A stretch of DNA of 64,000 nucleotides from Bacillota bacterium (lineage in GTDB: Bacteria; Bacillota; Clostridia; Christensenellales; SZUA-584), in the NCBI GenBank assembly GCA_023410475.1, contig JAEYPS010000032.1, positions 124,001 through 188,000 on the forward strand, given 5' to 3'. Positions 41,752 to 50,218 of the stretch are shown here, piece after piece (position 1 is the first letter of the stretch; each line of letters starts with the position of its first letter). A model generated the notes under the pieces. It saw nothing but the letters and a program-made list of their open reading frames with translations. It ran no database searches and had not been told where the DNA came from. The position numbers and the translations under genes are program-made.

Positions 41752-42684
41752 ATGTTTATAGATGACATATACAGCGATTATATGGAGTACGCGTCCGAGG
41801 TACGCGGCGCGCTGAACGGCGGCGAGCCTGTCGTCGCTTTGGAGTCCACTATTATTTCCCACGGAATGCCATACCCCGAGAATGTTGACACCGCGCTAAA
41901 AGTCGAGGCGGCGGTGCGCGAAAACGGCGCTGTCCCGGCAACGCTGGCAATCATAAATGGAAAGATTAAGATTGGTCTGACGGAAGATGAGATAGATTAC
42001 ATAGGGAAGAAGGGTGCTGCGGTCACAAAGGTCAGCCGCAGAGACCTGGCTCCTGTGATAGCGCGCGCAGGCGACGGGGCAAGCACGGTCGCGGCTACGA
42101 TGATAATGGCACAAATGGCCGGCATAAGCGTATTCGCTACGGGCGGCATTGGCGGAGTCCATCGGGGGGCCGAGAAAACAATGGACATATCAGCCGACCT
42201 CGAGGAGCTTGCGAAGTCTTCTGTGCTTGTAGTGTGTTCCGGAGCGAAGTCGATACTAGACATTGGACTGACTCTTGAATACCTTGAGACGAAGGGAGTA
42301 GCCGTTGTTGGCTTTGGAACAGACGAAATGCCCGCGTTTTACACAAAATCGAGCGGGTTTAAAGTGGATTACCGGATGGATACGCCGGAAGAGATTGCCC
42401 GCGCGTGGTCGGTCAAGCGAAAGCTCGGCATAGACGGAGGCATGCTGGTCGCAAACCCGGTACCTGAAGAATACTCTATGAATCCCTGCTTTATAAAAAA
42501 GGCCATAGAGGACGCCCTTCTGCTTGCTGAAAAGCAAGGTATAAAGGGCAAGGAGATAACGCCATTTTTGCTTGGTGAGATAAAGAAGATCACAGGAGGC
42601 AGCAGCCTTGCTTCAAATATCGAGCTTGTACTCGCAAACGCGAGGCTTGCCGCGCGGATCGCCCGCGGCCTGTGTGATATATAA
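41752..42684 (+). CDS. psuG: Pseudouridine-5'-phosphate glycosidase
   Basis: A 310-residue protein with the family blocks PVVALESTIISHGMPYP, GKKGAAVTKVSRRDL, ASTVAATMIMA, FATGGIGGVHRGAE, CSGAKSILDIG and TPFLLGEIKKITGG. It cleaves pseudouridine 5'-phosphate to uracil and ribose 5-phosphate. It lies 50 bases after psuK; the pair is the standard two-gene catabolic route. Confidence 0.96.
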   Translation: MFIDDIYSDYMEYASEVRGALNGGEPVVALESTIISHGMPYPENVDTALKVEAAVRENGAVPATLAIINGKIKIGLTEDEIDYIGKKGAAVTKVSRRDLAPVIARAGDGASTVAATMIMAQMAGISVFATGGIGGVHRGAEKTMDISADLEELAKSSVLVVCSGAKSILDIGLTLEYLETKGVAVVGFGTDEMPAFYTKSSGFKVDYRMDTPEEIARAWSVKRKLGIDGGMLVANPVPEEYSMNPCFIKKAIEDALLLAEKQGIKGKEITPFLLGEIKKITGGSSLASNIELVLANARLAARIARGLCDI

Positions 42685-42917
42685 TACGGACGTTTTAGAA
42701 TGACAGTATGACCCGGAATATACGTAAATAAAAACCTCGCATTAATGCTTTTACAAAAGCTTGTGTAAATATGGTATATTACGTAAAAGGGTATTGTAAA
42801 AATCGCTAAAGTATTATATTTTATATAATAAAGGGCGCATCATCATTTCTGCTTAATTTTTCTTTACTGTCGATTAAATATTCAAGCGTGCCCTTCCTTC
42901 ATAGCGAGGTAAAAAAG

Positions 42918-43868
42918 ATGAACAGCAATAAACCCGTCAATGATTTTCAGGTCGACTTGTATCGCGCAATAATGGATAACAAATACGGTTATGTCTATTT
43001 TAAAGACAGACAGTCACGTTTTATCGACGTCAGCTTTGGAATGGTGCATGTGTTCAAATGCAACTCGCGCGATGAGGTCATAGGCAGGACAGACTTTGAT
43101 TTTTTCTCAAAAGAGCACGCCAAAGACGCTTTGCAGGATGAACGCAAGGTTATGGAGACGGGGCAGCCGATGCTGAACAAGATAGAGAGGATAACGTGGC
43201 TCGACGGCGAGATATCATGGGTACAGGTAAATAAATACCCGCTGTATGACAGCGAGGGAAACGTTGTCGGCACATGGGGCACTTCTTACAATGTTACCGA
43301 TCTAAAAACCGAAAAGCAGATGCTTGAGGAAACGAAGGTTCAGCTTGAGGACATGGGCAATTACTATAAAAGGCAGTGCGTTATAGACGACATGACCGAG
43401 CTTTTCAACAGGCGCAAATTCTTTGAGGACCTCAACGCCGAATACGAAAAGATAAAGAACCCCCGAAGAAGGGGCGACGAGTTCTGCATCACTTTCCTTG
43501 ATATAGACAATTTTAAAACCATAAACGACCGCTTTGGCCACCAGTTCGGAGACTTTGTAATAAGCGAGACAGCGTGTATAATAAGGGCGAATGTGCGCGC
43601 GGACGATATCGTCTTTCGCTACGGCGGGGATGAATTTCTTATATTATATAAACAGACAAAGAAGGATGAGGCGCTCGCCATCACCGATAGGATACGCCAG
43701 GTTATGGGCTCCACGTATTTCACAAGAAGCGGAAAAAGCGCGGTCGTTACCATAAGCGGCGGGGTTGCGTCGTCATCTGAAGCGTGCGATGTCGATTCAC
43801 TGACTCAGATAGCCGATACGAGGCTCTATGCCGCGAAGGCAAAAGGCAAAGACAACATAGCCTGCTGA
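42918..43868 (+). CDS. PAS-GGDEF diguanylate cyclase
   Basis: A 316-residue cytoplasmic protein. A PAS domain covers residues about 12-125 (GYVYFKDRQSRFIDVS to GTWGTSYNVTDL). A short coiled coil leads to a GGDEF domain at about 150-315. The active site R-Y-G236-G-D-E-F240 is intact, and a product-inhibition I-site RADD lies exactly five residues upstream. It makes cyclic di-GMP in response to a PAS-bound signal. ATG 42918 follows GAGGT. It stands alone. Confidence 0.92.
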   Translation: MNSNKPVNDFQVDLYRAIMDNKYGYVYFKDRQSRFIDVSFGMVHVFKCNSRDEVIGRTDFDFFSKEHAKDALQDERKVMETGQPMLNKIERITWLDGEISWVQVNKYPLYDSEGNVVGTWGTSYNVTDLKTEKQMLEETKVQLEDMGNYYKRQCVIDDMTELFNRRKFFEDLNAEYEKIKNPRRRGDEFCITFLDIDNFKTINDRFGHQFGDFVISETACIIRANVRADDIVFRYGGDEFLILYKQTKKDEALAITDRIRQVMGSTYFTRSGKSAVVTISGGVASSSEACDVDSLTQIADTRLYAAKAKGKDNIAC

Positions 43869-43914
43869 AAGACAGAGTTAACTTTCATAATTTTTGCCGC
43901 CTATATAAGTTTTC

Positions 43915-43947
43915 AAAAGCGCGTATCTCATGGAAAGGCGCTTTTTT
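43915..43947 (+). terminator. Terminator of the GGDEF gene
   Basis: AAAAGCGC (43915-43922) pairs with GCGCTTTT (43938-43945), and the T-run extends to 43947. Confidence 0.8.
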
Positions 43948-44111
43948 ATGTTTTATGAAACCAGCCAATTTGCGTTTTTATGCCTCGTGAAGGAATAGCC
44001 GATTTAGATATCGAATATTGTATCGTGCGTTTCCGGCTCTGTCTCGATACACGTGTCGGCGCGGTACTATTAAAAAGTATGATTAATTTTGCTTTATAAG
44101 GAGTTGATTTG

Positions 44112-45146
44112 ATGATTACGCAGCACAAGGCCGCCCCATATGACGGCAGAGAGGTCTTTATCTTTACACTTAAAAATTCCGCGGGCAGCGTCGTTACGGT
44201 AACGAACTACGGAGCTACGGTGATGGAGATTCTCGTTCCGGACAGGCACGGCAGATTCGAAGACGTCAACCTGGGATTCGATACTGTTGAAGAGTACATA
44301 AACAATAAGGATAATCCGTTCTTCGGCTGCACGGTGGGGAGGTACGCCAACAGGATAGCGGGCGGAAGGTTTACGCTGAACGGAACAAAGTACGAGCTTG
44401 CGTGCAACGAAAACCCGTATTCGCATCTTCACGGTGGAATAACCGGCTTCAACAAAAAGGTCTGGGACGCTGAGATAAAGGGCGACAAGCTTTTGATGAC
44501 GTATGTGAGCGCTGACGGAGAGGAGGGTTACCCGGGAGAGCTTACGGTAACTGTTACATTCTCGTGGAGCGACGATAACGGGCTTGTGATAGATTACAGC
44601 GCGGTTACGGATAAGGATACCATCATCAACCTTACAAACCATTCTTATTTTAACCTGGGCGGCGCGGCTGCGGATGTACACGGCTATGAGCTGACGCTTA
44701 ACTCGTCGTATATTACGCCTGTCGACGAGCATCTTATACCGACTGGCGAGATCATGCCCGTTAAAGGAACGCCGTTCGATTTCACATCCGCGCGCAGTGT
44801 GGGCGAGAGTATAGGCTCCGATCATCCGCAGATGGTTCTCGGGGGCGGGTATGACCACAACTTCATAATAGCCGGCGAAGGCATGAGGCTTTGCGCCAGC
44901 GTATACGATCCTCAGAGCGGCAGAGTGCTCGAGGTGTTTTCCGATCAGCCGGCAGCGCAGATATACACATCGAATATGATGGGAGACATAAAGGGCAAGA
45001 AGGATTACCACCGCCGGTGGGGCATATGCGTTGAGACCCAGAACTACCCGGACGCTATAAACCACGAGAACTTTCCTTCTTGCGTGCTCAAAGCGGGAGA
45101 AAAATACCGCACGTCTACAAAATTCCGCTTTTCGGCAAGGCCGTAA
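44112..45146 (+). CDS. galM: Aldose 1-epimerase
   Basis: A 344-residue galactose-mutarotase-fold enzyme with TVTNYGATVMEILVPDR, GCTVGRYANRIAGG, the catalytic-site LHGGITGFNKKVW, NLTNHSYFNLGG, GGGYDHNFI and the C-terminal CVETQNYPDAINH. It interconverts alpha and beta anomers of hexoses. ATG 44112 follows AAGGAG. No galactose operon surrounds it; its neighbour is a UroD-family gene. Confidence 0.95.
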   Translation: MITQHKAAPYDGREVFIFTLKNSAGSVVTVTNYGATVMEILVPDRHGRFEDVNLGFDTVEEYINNKDNPFFGCTVGRYANRIAGGRFTLNGTKYELACNENPYSHLHGGITGFNKKVWDAEIKGDKLLMTYVSADGEEGYPGELTVTVTFSWSDDNGLVIDYSAVTDKDTIINLTNHSYFNLGGAAADVHGYELTLNSSYITPVDEHLIPTGEIMPVKGTPFDFTSARSVGESIGSDHPQMVLGGGYDHNFIIAGEGMRLCASVYDPQSGRVLEVFSDQPAAQIYTSNMMGDIKGKKDYHRRWGICVETQNYPDAINHENFPSCVLKAGEKYRTSTKFRFSARP

Positions 45147-45216
45147 TATGGTATTCTGTAACATAGTGGTATAACCATTTGGGGCATGAACGTTATATTA
45201 AGAACGAGGTGCGGCT

Positions 45217-46626
45217 ATGTTTAAGAATAAGGAAACCGAGAAGCTCTACAACGAACACGCGGCGAGATACTTTACCGCCATGGACAACGGCACGCCCGAC
45301 AGGATACCTATGCGCTTCCTTCTGCAGGAGGCCGCCGCGAGATACATGGGCTTGACTAACCAGCAGGTGGCCTGCGATTACAACCTCGCGTTCGAAGTTA
45401 CGAGAAAGACAGGGGAGAAGCTCGGCGTTGACTCGGTGATGCTCAACGCCATATGGAGCAACTATGGGCTTGCGAAGTCGGCGTCATGGAAATATCTGTA
45501 TGTACCCGGAGTGGATGTTGGCGGGGAAAGCGTCAACCAGTTCGGCGAGCCGGCTACGGAGGATGAGCTGTTTCTTCACGCGTCGGAATTCGAGGAGTTC
45601 ACCGATGATCCCACGGCGTTCCTGTTCAACAAATGGTTCGTTCGCGCCACTACGAGACTCAAAAGCGTGGGCGAGCCGGTTACGTTCGATCATAACGTAG
45701 CCCTTATATCGGGCGCGCTCGCGTACGCCAACTACATGAACGCGTTCGGCCCCGCGGCTTATGCCTTGAAATACGAGTCCGGGCTTGTGGGCGCGAACTC
45801 AGGGATGATAAAGGCTCCGCTCGACATACTCGCCGACAAGTTCCGCGGATATATGGAAACGGCAATAGACACCATAGAGCGCCCGAAGCAGGTTTTAAAG
45901 GCGTGCGAAGCGCTGATGCCTCACATAGCAGCTAATGCGCTCGGCGCGGCGGATCCCGAGAAAAAAGTGCCGATAACCATATGGGCGCACAGAGGCTGCG
46001 TTCCGTTCTTCTCGCAGGAGACGTTCGACACTATATTCTGGCCGACGCTGAAGCCCGTGTTCGAAGAGATAATCTCCAAAGGCTATCAGATATTGTTTTA
46101 CGGAGAGGGCAACTGGGAGGCTCACTACGACGCGCTTTGTGAGCTGCCCGAGGGCAGCATAATATACCACCTCGACAAGGGTGACCCCGCCCGGGCAGCG
46201 AAGGCGTTTAAAGGCAGATTCCCGATAAGCGGAGGCCTTTCCTACGACGTTCTCGCTAGAGGCGGCAGAGAAGACGTTCATAAGCATATGAAAGAGCTTT
46301 TCGAGGTAATGAAACCGGACGGGGGATATATACTCGACGCGACGGCGCTGATGCTGCACGACATAAAGCCCGAAAATCTCGAAGCCGCTGTCGAATATAC
46401 TCTGGAGCACGGTGTGTACTCACAGGGGCACCCGGGATCGCCCCGCGGCACGGCTCAGCCTCAGAACATACCCGGGGGCAGGCGCGCTCCGAACACGGTG
46501 AGGCCGTGGGAGGAAGAGTCGGCTGATTACCGCTGTCTTTCGGGAGACGTCGGGTTCGTCAAAAGCAAATGGCAGGCTAACGACGCCGCGGCCTACAACT
46601 ACATATGGACGACAGTTCTCTGGTAA
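45217..46626 (+). CDS. Uroporphyrinogen-decarboxylase-family protein of unknown substrate
   Basis: A 469-residue protein, longer than HemE at about 350. It has the UroD-like barrel elements (DRIPMRFLLQEAA, GFD-type KLGVDSVMLNAIW, ILFYGEGNWEAH, KGRFPISGGLSYDVLARG, GGYILDATALMLHDIKPENLEA). The HemE N-terminal Arg-rich active-site loop is not seen. Other members are corrinoid methyltransferases, but no corrinoid protein is adjacent. A C-terminal extension of about 50 residues is Pro/Gly-rich. Confidence 0.8.
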   Translation: MFKNKETEKLYNEHAARYFTAMDNGTPDRIPMRFLLQEAAARYMGLTNQQVACDYNLAFEVTRKTGEKLGVDSVMLNAIWSNYGLAKSASWKYLYVPGVDVGGESVNQFGEPATEDELFLHASEFEEFTDDPTAFLFNKWFVRATTRLKSVGEPVTFDHNVALISGALAYANYMNAFGPAAYALKYESGLVGANSGMIKAPLDILADKFRGYMETAIDTIERPKQVLKACEALMPHIAANALGAADPEKKVPITIWAHRGCVPFFSQETFDTIFWPTLKPVFEEIISKGYQILFYGEGNWEAHYDALCELPEGSIIYHLDKGDPARAAKAFKGRFPISGGLSYDVLARGGREDVHKHMKELFEVMKPDGGYILDATALMLHDIKPENLEAAVEYTLEHGVYSQGHPGSPRGTAQPQNIPGGRRAPNTVRPWEEESADYRCLSGDVGFVKSKWQANDAAAYNYIWTTVLW

Positions 46627-46644
46627 GAGTAAAAGATATAAAAA

Positions 46645-46680
46645 ACAAGCGGCGCTGCGCAATTGACAGCTGCCGCTTTT
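46645..46680. terminator. Bidirectional terminator
   Basis: CAAGCGGC and GCCGCTTTT arms flank an inner GCT/AGC pairing. T-rich ends occur on both strands. It lies between two convergent genes. Confidence 0.75.
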
Positions 46681-46696
46681 GTATTGTATAAAGTCT

Positions 46697-47128
46697 TTAT
46701 TTGATGTGCTCGCTCCGTTCCACGCACTCCGGGCAATACCCGTATACATTGAGCTTATGGCCTGTAATAGAATAGTTCGTCTCTCTCGCGAGAGACTGTT
46801 CATAATCTTCGAGCGGGCAGCTGTGGATGGCTTTTATCCTGCGGCATCCGAGGCAGACAAGGTAATGCCTGTGTATCATACGGTTATATTCGAACAACGT
46901 TCTGTTGTCGCCCGTGATGTTGAGTTTTACGGCGAGGTCTTTATCCGCCATGGCCTCCAGCGTCCGGTAGACGGTCGACAGGTTTGCGGCAACTTCTTTG
47001 CGCTGCAGCTCAATGAAGACCTGTTCCGCGGAAACCGGCTCGGCGCTGCGGCTCAGTATTTCGAGTATCGCGACACGCTGCTTTGTGCTTTTAAGGCCGC
47101 ATCTTTTAAGCTCGTCACCAAAATCCAT
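46697..47128 (-). CDS. zur: Fur-family metal regulator, probably Zur
   Basis: A 143-residue Fur-family repressor. The N-terminal winged helix has TKQRVAILEIL and NLSTVYRTLEAM. The C-terminal domain has two structural CxxC pairs (VCLGC and YCPEC) and the HRHYLVC metal region. It is the last gene of an importer operon whose promoter holds a palindrome. The choice of zinc over iron or manganese comes from the operon type and is not proven. Confidence 0.85.
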   Translation of the reverse strand: MDFGDELKRCGLKSTKQRVAILEILSRSAEPVSAEQVFIELQRKEVAANLSTVYRTLEAMADKDLAVKLNITGDNRTLFEYNRMIHRHYLVCLGCRRIKAIHSCPLEDYEQSLARETNYSITGHKLNVYGYCPECVERSEHIK

Positions 47129-47135
47129 GGCTTTT

Positions 47136-48002
47136 TCACCCCTTCATAGTCTGCATGCTGCCCGATGAGCGCCGCTGCAGCTTTTTCGCTTTTACTCTGT
47201 TTTGTACAGAGCGGCAGGTATATATGAAAAGATAGCATAAAACGGACAGTATTACTATCGCCGCCCCCGAGGCAACGTTCATCTCGTACGATATCCATAG
47301 GCCCGCGAAGCAGTAAACGCATCCAAGTAAAGTTGAATATATCATTCGATTTTTTAGGTTGTACGTCAGCAATCCGGCTGCCGCGGCAGGAGCGGTCAGA
47401 AGCGCCATTACAAGTATTATGCCTACTACCCTTATCAAAACCACGACGCTCATAGCCACAAGTATCAAAAGCAGGTATTCGAAAAACGTTGTTTTTATGC
47501 CAGCAATAGATGCGAATTCATCGTCGAAAAGGTATGCCTTCCAGTGATTGAAGAGAGAAACTATAACGAGCGTAACTATAACGGACAAGCCCATTATAAG
47601 ATAAAGGTCAGTTTTTGTTACGGACAGTATGCTTCCGAACAGGTATGAACCTAGAGCGGGAGGGTATCCCGGCATCAGCGCAATAAAAACTATGCCGAGC
47701 GCCATACCCAGCGACCAGAACAGCCCGATCAGAACGTCGAAACGAGCGCCGTTTCTCCTCTTGATATAACCTATGCCGAGCGCCGCGCATAGAGAGAATA
47801 TGAACGCGCCGATTATGGGCTCGAAATTCAAAAGATACCCAAGCCCCACGCCGCCGTACGACGTATGCGCTATGCCTCCGCTCATCATTACGAGTTTCTT
47901 TTCTATTATTATCACGCCTATTATCCCGCAAACGACGCTGGCGAATATGCCGGATATCACCGCGTTCTGCAGGAACTGATACTCGAACAGTGCTTCTATC
48001 AT
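47136..48002 (-). CDS. znuB: Zinc/manganese-type ABC transporter permease
   Basis: A 288-residue ABC-3 family permease with about eight membrane segments, VCGIIGVIIIEKKLVMMSGGIAHTS at the start and VGIILVMALLTAPAAAAGLL near the end. It is the membrane part of a metal importer with the neighbouring ATPase and lipoprotein. One base separates it from the ATPase gene. Confidence 0.92.
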   Translation of the reverse strand: MIEALFEYQFLQNAVISGIFASVVCGIIGVIIIEKKLVMMSGGIAHTSYGGVGLGYLLNFEPIIGAFIFSLCAALGIGYIKRRNGARFDVLIGLFWSLGMALGIVFIALMPGYPPALGSYLFGSILSVTKTDLYLIMGLSVIVTLVIVSLFNHWKAYLFDDEFASIAGIKTTFFEYLLLILVAMSVVVLIRVVGIILVMALLTAPAAAAGLLTYNLKNRMIYSTLLGCVYCFAGLWISYEMNVASGAAIVILSVLCYLFIYTCRSVQNRVKAKKLQRRSSGSMQTMKG

Positions 48003-48003
48003 G

Positions 48004-48768
48004 TTATTGTCCTTCCGCGTGCTCTCGCAGTACTCTGTGAGGCACTCCGTGAGCGATAAGATCTACAGGGCAGCCGTAAAGGCTGCTGACGATGTTTTCG
48101 TTAAGCTCGGGCTCTCCGTGGTAAACGAGCGTTCCGTTAAGGCACGCGAGCTTGTGAACTTTCGAGGAGATTGCGAGCAGGTCGTGCGTTACGAGTATTA
48201 TAGTCATCTTCTCGTTGAGCTCGCTGAGAAGACTGTATATCTGTCCTCGCGACGCCGCGTCTACGCTTGCGGTGGGCTCGTCCAGCAGCAAGAGCACAGG
48301 GTCGACCGCGAGTGCCCGAGCTATGAGCATCTTTTGCATCTCGCCTCCCGAAAGCTCCAAGATACGTCGGCCCGCAAGCCCTTGCAGCCCGACGCGTTCT
48401 AAAAGCTTCAAGGCCTTTTTCCTGTCTTCTTCCGAATACCTGAAGAATGGTGATATGCCTGTTTTAAGGCAGCCCGTGAGCACCACTTCAAGAACGGTGA
48501 TGGGGAATTGCCTGTCGAGAGAGGAAAACTGCGGTATATACCCTATGGGAGCGCCGCTTTTGCCCGGCCTGCCTCCTAAAACCTCAACGGTGCCCGAGGT
48601 AATCGGAACAAGCCCCAGTATGGCTTTGAGCAGCGTAGATTTGCCTCCTCCGTTAGGGCCTATAATGCCGAGAAACTCTCCTTCCTCGACGTCAAGGCAC
48701 ACGTTCTCAACAGCGGGCGTCCGTCCGTAATATACCGTCATGTCTGAGATTTTTACAGCGTTTTTCAC
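48004..48768 (-). CDS. znuC: Zinc/manganese-type ABC transporter ATP-binding protein
   Basis: A 254-residue ABC ATPase with Walker A GPNGGGKSTLLK, Q-loop YIPQFSSLD, signature LSGGEMQKMLIARAL, Walker B VLLLLDEPTA and switch His in LVTHDL. It drives the permease encoded next. Its start overlaps the lipoprotein stop by 4 bases (ATGA). Confidence 0.94.
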   Translation of the reverse strand: MKNAVKISDMTVYYGRTPAVENVCLDVEEGEFLGIIGPNGGGKSTLLKAILGLVPITSGTVEVLGGRPGKSGAPIGYIPQFSSLDRQFPITVLEVVLTGCLKTGISPFFRYSEEDRKKALKLLERVGLQGLAGRRILELSGGEMQKMLIARALAVDPVLLLLDEPTASVDAASRGQIYSLLSELNEKMTIILVTHDLLAISSKVHKLACLNGTLVYHGEPELNENIVSSLYGCPVDLIAHGVPHRVLREHAEGQ

Positions 48769-49637
48769 CGCATCGCCTCCGCCAGCGTTTCCGCCATCTT
48801 TTTAAGGTTTTCAATATAATCGGGCGCGAGCGGCTCGAGCTGTACGGACCGTCCGCCAATCTCTTCCGCGTATGCCTGGGACTGACGGCTGTCTATTTCC
48901 TCCTGATAGAATATGACCTTAATGTTTTGCTGCTTTGCAAGATCCAGCATATTTTGAAGATGCCGGGGGGTCGCTTCCTTTCCTTCCTCCTCAAGCGCGA
49001 ACATTTCAAGGCCGTAGTCATCCGCAAGATATCCGAAAGCGGGATGGTATACAATGAACTTCCTGTTGCGTACGCCCTCGAGCGCCGCTGTTATCTGTCT
49101 GTCGAGTTCCTCAAGCTGCGCTATATACTCCTTGGCGTTTTTCTCATATGTCCCGCTGTTCGCTTCATCGAGCTTTGACATTTCCCGCGCTATCGCCTCT
49201 ATCATAACCTTTACCCGCTTTGGAGACAGCCATATGTGATGATCGCGCTCTCCCTCCTCAAACGTTCTGTCGGGGAAAGCCAGCGCCGCCTCGACATGAA
49301 GCGCGACTATCTTTACGTCCCCGATGTCGGAAAATATATATGCTTCTTCTGCTGGAACGCCTATAGAAAAATAAAGGGATGCGCTTCTGATATCCTCGAT
49401 CTCGCGGGGAGCAGGCTCGTAGGTTTCCGGGCTGCTTCCGGGAGGGACCACCGTAACTACGCGCGCAAGGTCGCCGCAGACCGCTTCAACGAACGTACGC
49501 TGCGGGGCAATGGTAACGGCGATTATCGGCCTCTCATCTGCGGCCGGAGGCATTTGTCCGGTCGTACTGATGCCGCAGCCCACAGACACCAGAACTAAAG
49601 CGCAAAGCAATATGAGTACGGTTTTCTTTATTATCAT
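48765..49637 (-). CDS. znuA: Zinc/manganese-type substrate-binding lipoprotein
   Basis: A 290-residue cluster A-I solute-binding protein with a signal peptide and lipobox (CALVLVSVGCG). Conserved ligands appear in HIWLSP, YHPAFGYLADDYGL and the Glu-rich YQEEIDS region. The His loop characteristic of ZnuA is reduced to RDHH, so manganese is a possible alternative. ATG 49637 follows AGGAGA. It is the first gene of the importer operon, directly behind a palindromic operator. Confidence 0.9.
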   Translation of the reverse strand: MIIKKTVLILLCALVLVSVGCGISTTGQMPPAADERPIIAVTIAPQRTFVEAVCGDLARVVTVVPPGSSPETYEPAPREIEDIRSASLYFSIGVPAEEAYIFSDIGDVKIVALHVEAALAFPDRTFEEGERDHHIWLSPKRVKVMIEAIAREMSKLDEANSGTYEKNAKEYIAQLEELDRQITAALEGVRNRKFIVYHPAFGYLADDYGLEMFALEEEGKEATPRHLQNMLDLAKQQNIKVIFYQEEIDSRQSQAYAEEIGGRSVQLEPLAPDYIENLKKMAETLAEAMR

Positions 49638-49662
49638 ATATATGTCTCCTGTTACATAATGC

Positions 49663-49683
49663 AAATGCAAATCACTTGCATTT
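49663..49683. promoter_or_regulatory. Zur/Fur-type operator of the importer operon
   Basis: AAATGCAA-ATCAC-TTGCATTT, perfect 8-bp arms around 5 bases, lies just downstream of the minus-strand -10 and covers the transcription start. Confidence 0.75.
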
Positions 49684-49685
49684 AA

Positions 49686-49713
49686 AGTGTATCATACGAA
49701 AAGCATATGTCAA
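49686..49713 (-). promoter_or_regulatory. Promoter of the importer operon
   Basis: Minus-strand TTGACA (49708-49713) and TACACT (49686-49691) with a 16-base spacer. Confidence 0.7.
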
Positions 49714-49770
49714 TAAGCTATAATGTGATTTTTTGCTGATTGGGCAGTCAAAAAATATCAAAATTAATAA

Positions 49771-49800
49771 TTGACATATGCCCATAATAAGCATTAGAAT
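49771..49800 (+). promoter_or_regulatory. Promoter of the NifX/MinD cluster
   Basis: TTGACA (49771-49776) and TAGAAT (49795-49800) with an 18-base spacer. It is enclosed by the inverted repeat at 49775-49815. Confidence 0.7.
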
Positions 49801-49815
49801 AGTTATGGGCATATG
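49775..49815. promoter_or_regulatory. Perfect 13-bp inverted repeat across the promoter
   Basis: CATATGCCCATAA (49775-49787) and TTATGGGCATATG (49803-49815) are exact inverse copies 15 bases apart, bracketing the -10 and touching the -35. The right half runs into GGCATATGCC, itself a palindrome. It is a strong candidate operator for a dimeric or tetrameric repressor. Confidence 0.75.
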
Positions 49816-49850
49816 CCATAAAAATTCAGATAATAATGAAGGAGATATCA

Positions 49851-50213
49851 ATGAAAATCGCGGTATCGGCAACGGGAAACACGATGGAAAGCGTACTGGA
49901 TCAGAGATTTGGAAGAGCGGCGTGGTTTGTTCTGGTTGAGACGGAAACTATGGAATATGAGGCTGTAGACAACGCAGCAACTGCGTCTTCCGGCGGGGCG
50001 GGTATATCTGCTGCGCAAACGGTCGCTAATAAAGACGCAAAGGCGGTTATAACCGGCAATGTCGGGCCCAACGCCATGAACGTACTCAACGCCGCAAATC
50101 TGAAGATATACAAAGGCATCGTAGCCTCGGTAAAAGAGAACGTGGAGATGCTTAAGAAAGGGGAGCTGAAAAGAATAAGCGCGGCGGCACCGACTCACTA
50201 CGGCATGAGGTAA
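49851..50213 (+). CDS. NifX/NifB-type FeMo-cofactor-family protein (copy 1)
   Basis: A 120-residue protein of the dinitrogenase iron-molybdenum cofactor family (PF02579): MKIAVSATGNTMESVLDQRFGRAAWFVLV, then AGISAAQTV and AVITGNVGPNAMNVL. Relatives bind metal clusters or cofactor precursors. No nitrogenase genes are in view. It opens a seven-gene cluster. AAGGAG precedes ATG 49851. Confidence 0.92.
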   Translation: MKIAVSATGNTMESVLDQRFGRAAWFVLVETETMEYEAVDNAATASSGGAGISAAQTVANKDAKAVITGNVGPNAMNVLNAANLKIYKGIVASVKENVEMLKKGELKRISAAAPTHYGMR

Positions 50214-50218
50214 AGCAA

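Noticed and set aside
43946..45164. Long minus-strand frames opposite galM
   Set aside because: They mirror the codon bias of galM, which has clear family motifs; the antisense product is Arg/Val-rich without domains.
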